Source: a gamma proteobacterium SCGC AB-629-P17 (GTDB taxonomy: Bacteria > Pseudomonadota > Gammaproteobacteria > PS1 > Pseudothioglobaceae). From it: a stretch of DNA of 39,715 bases. Under the pieces are notes generated by a model, which saw nothing but the letters and a program-made list of their open reading frames with translations, was not told where the DNA came from and did not search any database. The position numbers were made by a program, and so were the translations under genes. Shown piece by piece: positions 35,027 to 39,715 of this stretch. Positions within the stretch are counted from its first letter, which is position 1, and each line of letters starts with the position of its first letter. The DNA lies in the NCBI GenBank assembly GCA_000372785.1, contig KB889826.1:1-39715 (forward strand). Direction: 5' to 3'.

Positions 35027-35914
35027 TTATTTAACATCGGAGTTTGATTTTTGTTTGAGCTCTTTACTTGCTAAATTAGCACTATACCAAGCATAAAAAA
35101 ACAATGTCACTACTACAATTACGCCTCCAATTATGGCATTACTCGAAGGCGCTTCATGTATGACTATCCAGGCAATTAAAGTTCCCAAGACAGTTTCCAA
35201 AGGCATAATCATTCCAACCTCAGCTGCTGGCATATATCTCGGTGCAATCGTAATCAGACTAAATGATATCGCGAGGATTGCTCCCATTGCAATGACATAA
35301 ATGATCGCTTCAGGCTTTAAGGCCAAGGTAGGGGCAAAAATACATGCAATTAATGCAGCAATGATTCCACCAATTGACATCGTTGGAACCATATTAATAG
35401 TCTTATATTTACGGACAAGTGTAAAAACAAATCCCATCAAAATAGCTGTAATCAATGCAAAAAGGTCGCCCACTAAATTCTCTCCACCAAAATTAGCACT
35501 CATAACAATATAAATCCCGATAAATACAACTATCATTGCCAGCCAAGTAATTAGACTCGCTTTTTCACGTATAGTCACCCAGGAAATAATTGCAATCCAA
35601 ATAGGGCCTGTACTAATAATGACGAGGGTATTAGCAATTGAGGTAAGCATAATTGCAAAAACGAATGTTCCGGTCATAATTCCATGTAGCCAACCTATCC
35701 ACAACCCACCTCTGCCTATTTTCTTAAACTCATCAATAGTCTTTGAACGGTATGTGAAAAGCAATAATATCGTAACACCAATCGACATTAACAAACCTCT
35801 CCAAAAAAGTACCGTCCAGCTGTCAGCATCAGCCAGTCTTATGAGCACAGAGTCTGGGCTCAAAATAATAACGCCAATAAATGACATCAAAATACCTTTT
35901 AGATGGTTAGACAT
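35027..35914 (-). CDS. EamA/DMT-superfamily transporter, paralogue B
   Basis: A 295-residue membrane protein with two EamA repeats (SPDSVLIRLADADSWTVLF, TSIANTLVIISTGPIWIAI, MPLETVLGTLIAWIVIHEAPS). It shares more than half its residues with the neighbour by eye, including both SSNA(I/L)IGG blocks. A longer hydrophilic tail (KELKQKSNSDVK) distinguishes it. It lies 24 bases upstream of paralogue A and two bases after the methyltransferase stop, so the three genes are probably co-transcribed. Tandem EamA pairs may be independent exporters or could work as a heteromer. Confidence 0.88.
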   Translation of the reverse strand: MSNHLKGILMSFIGVIILSPDSVLIRLADADSWTVLFWRGLLMSIGVTILLLFTYRSKTIDEFKKIGRGGLWIGWLHGIMTGTFVFAIMLTSIANTLVIISTGPIWIAIISWVTIREKASLITWLAMIVVFIGIYIVMSANFGGENLVGDLFALITAILMGFVFTLVRKYKTINMVPTMSIGGIIAALIACIFAPTLALKPEAIIYVIAMGAILAISFSLITIAPRYMPAAEVGMIMPLETVLGTLIAWIVIHEAPSSNAIIGGVIVVVTLFFYAWYSANLASKELKQKSNSDVK

Positions 35915-35916
35915 AG

Positions 35917-36717
35917 TTATTCTCTATATTGAGTGTTTTTTGCTATCAAGCTAAAGCTCATCGGTGGACGATTTTCCTGTTCAGACAAAAAAGCTGCCCT
36001 ATTAGAAATGTCATGAGCATATTCATCAAAATGAGTGATATTAAAACCATGCGCTATAAGACCCCCTAGTATTTCTGACAAGGGATGGTGAAACCAATAA
36101 CACGGCGATTTTATTATTTCATTTGGGTTCATGTAGTCGTTTCCGCCCTCTTCAAAATAAGGTTTTTTGTTGAAATAATCATTTCTAATAGTGCCTCCTG
36201 AATCTTCTTCAAATAACTCCAAAATAGGATGCATTTCATACATAAAAATTTGACCACCAGGTTTCAGTAGTCGCCCTAGTATAGTAAAGAAAGTTTTAAG
36301 GTCTTGTAACCACCCTAGAACACCAATCGTGATATATAGTAAGTCAAATTGATTATCGTAAGCATCACCTAACTCATAAATATCAGTACATACCAGTTCA
36401 ATTTCTACCTCCGCGGCCTGTTTTAATTTTTCTCCTTGTTTAATAAATTCATCACTGATGTCAAAACCTACACAGCGAAAAGCACCAGCCTTCTTAACTG
36501 ATATTAGTTCTCTTGCATTATTACAACAGATTTGAGCTACCGCTTTTTCTGATAAATTTAATCTCTTAAATAATTTTTGCTCTATAGGATCGAATGTTGT
36601 AAAGTCAGGTTCACTAATCCTCTGCAATAGGTCGTTTACATAATTTTCTTGATGGACAGAAGCAACTTCATTCCAATAGATTCGATTAGTAATAGAATAT
36701 TCTGCACGACTTTTCAT
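35917..36717 (-). CDS. Class I SAM-dependent methyltransferase
   Basis: A 266-residue soluble protein. Motif I is atypical (VAQICCNNARELISV, about 60-74, in place of a GxGxG loop). It is followed by VGFDISDEFI (83-92), whose Asp should bind the SAM ribose, and by FDLLYITIGVLGWLQDL and LKPGGQIFMYEMHP further on. This pattern is seen in a bacterial family annotated only as methyltransferase. The C-terminal half (ELFEEDSGG, NDYFNKKPYFEEGG) probably shapes the substrate pocket. It lies 14 bases after DUF6580 and two bases before the DMT pair. The substrate is unknown. Confidence 0.85.
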   Translation of the reverse strand: MKSRAEYSITNRIYWNEVASVHQENYVNDLLQRISEPDFTTFDPIEQKLFKRLNLSEKAVAQICCNNARELISVKKAGAFRCVGFDISDEFIKQGEKLKQAAEVEIELVCTDIYELGDAYDNQFDLLYITIGVLGWLQDLKTFFTILGRLLKPGGQIFMYEMHPILELFEEDSGGTIRNDYFNKKPYFEEGGNDYMNPNEIIKSPCYWFHHPLSEILGGLIAHGFNITHFDEYAHDISNRAAFLSEQENRPPMSFSLIAKNTQYRE

Positions 36718-36731
36718 CGGCCTCTCTATAA

Positions 36732-37325
36732 CTAGTGTGAGCTATAAATGAGAGAATTTTTTTGCTTGAAAACACGCAAGTTTGAATAGTTGCTTAATAA
36801 ATAATAAGTGCCAAATATAGCGCCAGACCAGATTAAATCTCCGGCAATTGTGTTCTGAAAAAATGGAATTGCCATAGTATAACAAAGCACAAGTCCTACC
36901 CATGTTTTCTCATACATTGGTGAAAAAGCCCATACCGCAAAGTTAGTTGATACAAAGAATACAGTGGAGCTTGCTAAAGCAGCACCTATAACTCTAAACA
37001 GTCCTAACTTTTTCTGTAAAAAGTTTTTAAAAACAACCGGAAATAATAAGGCAAGATAAACCACCCACATTGATTTAGAGGCAAACCATTCTGCAGAAAG
37101 ATAGCCAAAGGCGAAATAGTCAGTTAGGAGCATCGTTACAACGACTGCTATCACGGCCATATATCTTTTCAAAAATATAAATCCGGCAAAAAGTGCAATG
37201 GCTGCCATTGGTGTAAAGTTGGGCGGATGAGGCAACAGTCTACCTGCAACCCCTAACGCAATCAACATCGCCAAAATAATCAAATAATTAAAGCTCATAT
37301 TTAACTTATGCTCATGAATATCCAA
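36732..37325 (-). CDS. DUF6580 family putative transport protein
   Basis: A 197-residue inner-membrane protein with about five to six hydrophobic segments. DUF6580 hallmarks are RLLPHPPNFTPMAAIALFAG (29-48), STNFAVW (126-132) and PFFQNTIAGDLIWSG (154-168). Translation probably starts at TTG (37325), because AGGAGAG lies five bases upstream (37331-37337). The first in-frame ATG (37298) has no such site. The family resembles small S-component-like membrane proteins, but no ECF ATPase or T component is present here. The secreted DUF4430 gene lies 36 bases upstream on the same strand, suggesting a shared transport role. Confidence 0.78.
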   Translation of the reverse strand: MDIHEHKLNMSFNYLIILAMLIALGVAGRLLPHPPNFTPMAAIALFAGFIFLKRYMAVIAVVVTMLLTDYFAFGYLSAEWFASKSMWVVYLALLFPVVFKNFLQKKLGLFRVIGAALASSTVFFVSTNFAVWAFSPMYEKTWVGLVLCYTMAIPFFQNTIAGDLIWSGAIFGTYYLLSNYSNLRVFKQKNSLIYSSH

Positions 37326-37361
37326 AACAACTCTCCTATATTTTATGCATTTAATACTATC

Positions 37362-37736
37362 TTAAAAGGTTTCCAGATTCAAGCGTATAAATGTGTCGGC
37401 TAAGAGTATAACATCCTTTGCGCCCACCATCGACATTGAACCATTAACATAAAGCGCCCAGTAAGTATTTCCAATCGCATCAACCCCTCCTAAGGACATG
37501 ATTTGGGGGCCCCAGTCGGTCTCTTTTGCTTCCATAGCAACTAATTGACTGATCGCTTCGAAAGAATCAATGCCCTTCTCAACTTGCTTAACAGCAGTTA
37601 GGTTTATTTCATCAGAAGAGGTAATTACAAGGGTAAGCTGTACAGTCTCAAGTGAATCATCACTCAAAGAAATAGTTGGCTGAATTGAAAACACGCCAAT
37701 TAATAATATTGCCAATATACGGATTTTAAACTTCAT
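37362..37736 (-). CDS. Secreted DUF4430 (transcobalamin-like) protein
   Basis: A 124-residue protein with a signal peptide (hydrophobic 5-22, cleavage likely near residue 25) and one small beta-rich domain. IDSFEAISQLV (56-66), IMSLGGVDAIGNTYWALYVNGS (79-100, with Trp93 and Asn98-Gly99), and the closing strand TFIRLNLETF match the DUF4430 pattern. That domain is related to the cobalamin-binding beta domain of transcobalamin and intrinsic factor. The protein would be periplasmic. Ligand binding is not shown by sequence. It is the first gene of a probable operon with DUF6580, the methyltransferase and the DMT pair. Confidence 0.72.
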   Translation of the reverse strand: MKFKIRILAILLIGVFSIQPTISLSDDSLETVQLTLVITSSDEINLTAVKQVEKGIDSFEAISQLVAMEAKETDWGPQIMSLGGVDAIGNTYWALYVNGSMSMVGAKDVILLADTFIRLNLETF

Positions 37737-37905
37737 TACATACCCTGTAAAAAAAATGCATTAAATCAATAAGGTTTTTATGATTGAGCGAATTTTATAT
37801 TAAAAAAAATAAAACGCAATCGCCAATAAGAGGTTTTTAATAAAAATAAAATAGCGAAGGAATTGTTAATAAAATAAAAAGCTTTTTGTCATTTCAATGA
37901 TTTGC
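37737..37905 (-). promoter_or_regulatory. Upstream region of the DUF4430-DUF6580 operon
   Basis: At 169 bases this is the longest gap in the window and is very AT-rich. On the minus strand TTGCGT followed after 16 bases by TAAAAT (about 37801-37828 on the plus strand) is a plausible sigma-70 promoter for the DUF4430 gene. I see no strong terminator for ffh, only a short AAAAAGCTTTTT palindrome near 37879-37890. No cobalamin-riboswitch B12 box or other known riboswitch was recognised. Confidence 0.4.
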
Positions 37906-39321
37906 TTAAAGGGGAAATTTTTTTCCTCCCATGCCTGGCAATCCACCTGGCATTTTAGATAAATCTGGTATACCTCCTTCACCCTGCATTTGACCCATCT
38001 GTTGCATCATCTTTTTCATTTTGCCACCCTTCATTTTTTTCATAGTTTTTTGCATTTTTTCGAACTGTCTTAACAGTTTGTTGACATGCTGGACATCTGT
38101 ACCAGAGCCATTCGCTATTCTTTTCTTACGAGAACCTTTAATGAGGTTGACATGACTTCTTTCTTTTGGAGTCATTGAATTAATAATCGCAACCATTCGA
38201 TTACTTTCAGTATCACCAATCACTTGATTTTTAACATTCTGAGGTAGTTGACCCATACCAGGCATCTTATCCATTAAAGCGCCCATACCGCCCATTTGCT
38301 GCATTTGTATCAACTGTTCACGCATATCATCAAGGTCAAAGCGACCTTTTGCCATTTTTTGAACAGTTTTTTTCGCTTTTTTGTGGTCAACTTTTTTAGA
38401 TATTTCTTCAACCAAGGAGAGCACGTCACCCATCCCAAGAAGACGTGAAACAACCCTATCAGGGTGAAAAGGCTCCAAGGCATCGGTTTTCTCTCCCACA
38501 CCTAAGAATTTAATCGGCTTTCCAGTAATGTGCCTTACAGAAAGAGCGGCTCCGCCACGAGCATCGCCATCCGTTTTGGTTAATATGACTCCTGTTAAAG
38601 GTAAGGTGTCAGCAAACACTTTTGCAGTATGTGCTGCATCTTGACCTGTCATCGAGTCAACAACAAACAAGGTCTCGATTGGGCTGACTTTTTTCTGTAG
38701 TATTTGAATCTCAGACATCATCTGATCATCGACATGCAGGCGACCTGCAGTATCAACCAGCAATACATCATGAAATTTTCTTTGAGCTTGTTTTTTTGCT
38801 TCAGCAACAATTATTTCAGGCCTGTCTTCAACAGCTGAAGGAAAAAAATCAACTTCTATCTGTTCAGCAAGAACTTTTAGTTGCTCAATGGCAGCAGGTC
38901 GATAGACATCGGCACTAACTAAGAGCACTTTTTTATTTTGTTGCTCCTTCAAATAGCGCGCTAGTTTTGCAATCGAAGTTGTCTTACCAGAACCTTGCAA
39001 ACCAGCAACCATAATAACTGCTGGTGGTTGAATGGCAAGGTTGAGTTTTTCATTCTCACCACCAATTATTTCGGTTAATTCGCTCTCAACAAGTTTTATA
39101 AATGCCTGTGAAGGAGTAAGTCCTTCGCTTACTTTCAGACCAATCGCTTTCGCTTGTACTTGATCAATAAAAACCTTGATCACTTCAAGAGCAACATCAG
39201 CTTCTAAAAGGGATCTTCTTACTTCACGAATTGCATCCTTAATATTGCTTTCAGACAGCTTGCTTTTTCCTTGCAAAGCCTTGAAGCTATTGGACAGACG
39301 GTCAGTTAAATTATCAAACAT
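37906..39321 (-). CDS. ffh: Signal recognition particle protein Ffh
   Basis: A 471-residue GTPase that binds 4.5S RNA and signal peptides and docks with FtsY. An N-domain helical bundle (1-95) precedes the G domain with G1 GLQGSGKTTS (about 108-117), DTAGR (G3), TKTDGDARGG (G4 region) and GVGEKTDALEPF. The C-terminal M domain contains the RNA-binding SGTDVQHVN segment and a Met-rich tail (MKKMKGGKMKKMMQQMGQMQ) that ends with a Gly/Pro segment. Length is slightly above E. coli Ffh. The divergent ypjD-like gene is a conserved neighbour. Confidence 0.96.
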   Translation of the reverse strand: MFDNLTDRLSNSFKALQGKSKLSESNIKDAIREVRRSLLEADVALEVIKVFIDQVQAKAIGLKVSEGLTPSQAFIKLVESELTEIIGGENEKLNLAIQPPAVIMVAGLQGSGKTTSIAKLARYLKEQQNKKVLLVSADVYRPAAIEQLKVLAEQIEVDFFPSAVEDRPEIIVAEAKKQAQRKFHDVLLVDTAGRLHVDDQMMSEIQILQKKVSPIETLFVVDSMTGQDAAHTAKVFADTLPLTGVILTKTDGDARGGAALSVRHITGKPIKFLGVGEKTDALEPFHPDRVVSRLLGMGDVLSLVEEISKKVDHKKAKKTVQKMAKGRFDLDDMREQLIQMQQMGGMGALMDKMPGMGQLPQNVKNQVIGDTESNRMVAIINSMTPKERSHVNLIKGSRKKRIANGSGTDVQHVNKLLRQFEKMQKTMKKMKGGKMKKMMQQMGQMQGEGGIPDLSKMPGGLPGMGGKKFPL

Positions 39322-39347
39322 TGCTTACGACTTGGATGAAATATCGT

Positions 39348-39357
39348 ATTATATAAT
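39348..39357. promoter_or_regulatory. Palindromic -10 candidate between ffh and the ypjD-like gene
   Basis: ATTATATAAT is a perfect palindrome in the 59-base divergent gap and contains TATAAT on both strands (39352-39357 on plus). It could act as the -10 element for both directions, but -35 elements at standard spacing are weak (TTGGAT lies 14 bases upstream on plus). Confidence 0.35.
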
Positions 39358-39380
39358 CTTTTACCTTAACAAAGAAACTG

Positions 39381-39715
39381 ATGCCGTTACTATACATTCT
39401 GCCCTTTGCTACCTATTTATTAGCTGCACTTCTATTAACTAGGTACTTTACGCTTGAAACAGTAACCAATCAGCACTATACAAGTGTCAACCTATTACTC
39501 TTGATTGGTTGCGTCTCGCATGGCTATCTTTTGTTGGATCAATGGCAATATAATGGCGTTTTTTTTTGGCTTAGCAACTAGTGCCTCTTTTGTTGCATGG
39601 GTTGTCGCGACAATGCTATTTGTTACTTCTTTTAGTAAACCCATTCATGCACTTGGAATTCTTGTCTATCCATTAAGCGCAATTACAGTGATTTTTTCAC
39701 TATTTTTCCCCGATA
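39381..39715 (+). pseudogene. ypjD/CcsA-like cytochrome c assembly membrane protein, frameshifted and cut by the window edge
   Basis: The ATG at 39381 opens a frame that stops at TAG 39579-39581 after 66 residues. The first 60 are hydrophobic and typical of the YpjD/CorE/CcsA-like proteins encoded next to ffh. The run of nine T at 39559-39567 is the break. Removing one T continues the frame as NGVFFGLATSASFVAWVVAT and then LGILVYPLSA, the membrane pattern expected of this family, open to the window end. It is therefore a disrupted gene, a sequencing or assembly error in a homopolymer, or a slippage-controlled frame. The intact protein would be about 260-280 residues and lie in the inner membrane. 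Confidence 0.78.

Noticed and set aside
37737-37905. Possible cobalamin riboswitch before the DUF4430/DUF6580 genes
   Set aside because: No B12 box or the expected conserved stem pattern could be found in this short AT-rich stretch, so it is described only as an upstream region.
1-39715. CRISPR array, insertion sequence, rRNA or toxin-antitoxin pair
   Set aside because: No spaced repeats, transposase motifs, rRNA segments or recognised toxin-antitoxin genes were found on either strand.

Overview
This AT-rich window (roughly 35-40% G+C by eye) has the gene content and gene order of a gammaproteobacterium, probably a marine, streamlined one. The supporting evidence is the cmk-rpsA-ihfB order, mlaC-murA-hisG-hisD, ffh next to a ypjD/ccsA-like gene, CcmH (cytochrome c maturation system I), and very short intergenic gaps with many ATGA overlaps. 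A sulfur-oxidiser-like or related marine heterotroph (SUP05/Thioglobaceae-like) would fit, but the genus is inference. No CRISPR array, insertion sequence, phage gene or integrase was seen, and no stretch over 300 bases lacks a gene.

Region 1 (1-11056, + strand) is one long operon for uptake and complete breakdown of nucleosides. It starts with the tail of an ABC ATPase and two BMP-type permeases. These are followed by cytidine deaminase, trimeric purine nucleoside phosphorylase, deoxyribose-phosphate aldolase, a two-domain aldehyde dehydrogenase, thymidine phosphorylase, phosphopentomutase, adenosine deaminase and, after a 52-base gap, a purine phosphoribosyltransferase. Nucleosides are imported, deaminated and phosphorolysed. 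(Deoxy)ribose-1-P is isomerised to the 5-phosphate and deoxyribose-5-P is cleaved to glyceraldehyde-3-P and acetaldehyde, which the dehydrogenase can oxidise. Purine bases can be salvaged with PRPP.

Region 2 (11053-22870, - strand) holds a peptide ABC transporter (oppA, a hairpin terminator, then oppBCDF and a tiny overlapping membrane-protein ORF), a nitrilase-family hydrolase, tRNA-Lys(UUU) with its own good promoter, then ihfB, rpsA, cmk, lysS and ccmH. Region 3 (22907-31976) holds uup (ABC-F), a HAD phosphatase-like protein, uvrC with a tiny coupled membrane ORF, mlaC, murA, hisG, hisD and an ABC ATPase.

Region 4 (32023-37736, - strand) is more accessory. It has three EamA/DMT exporters (two of them tandem paralogues), a GcvT/DmdA-superfamily folate enzyme, a SAM methyltransferase, and a DUF6580 membrane protein next to a secreted DUF4430 (transcobalamin-like) protein. 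The last pair is the best candidate here for a poorly described transport system. Region 5 (37906-39715) is ffh and, divergent from it, a ypjD/ccsA-like gene broken by a one-base change in a run of nine T.
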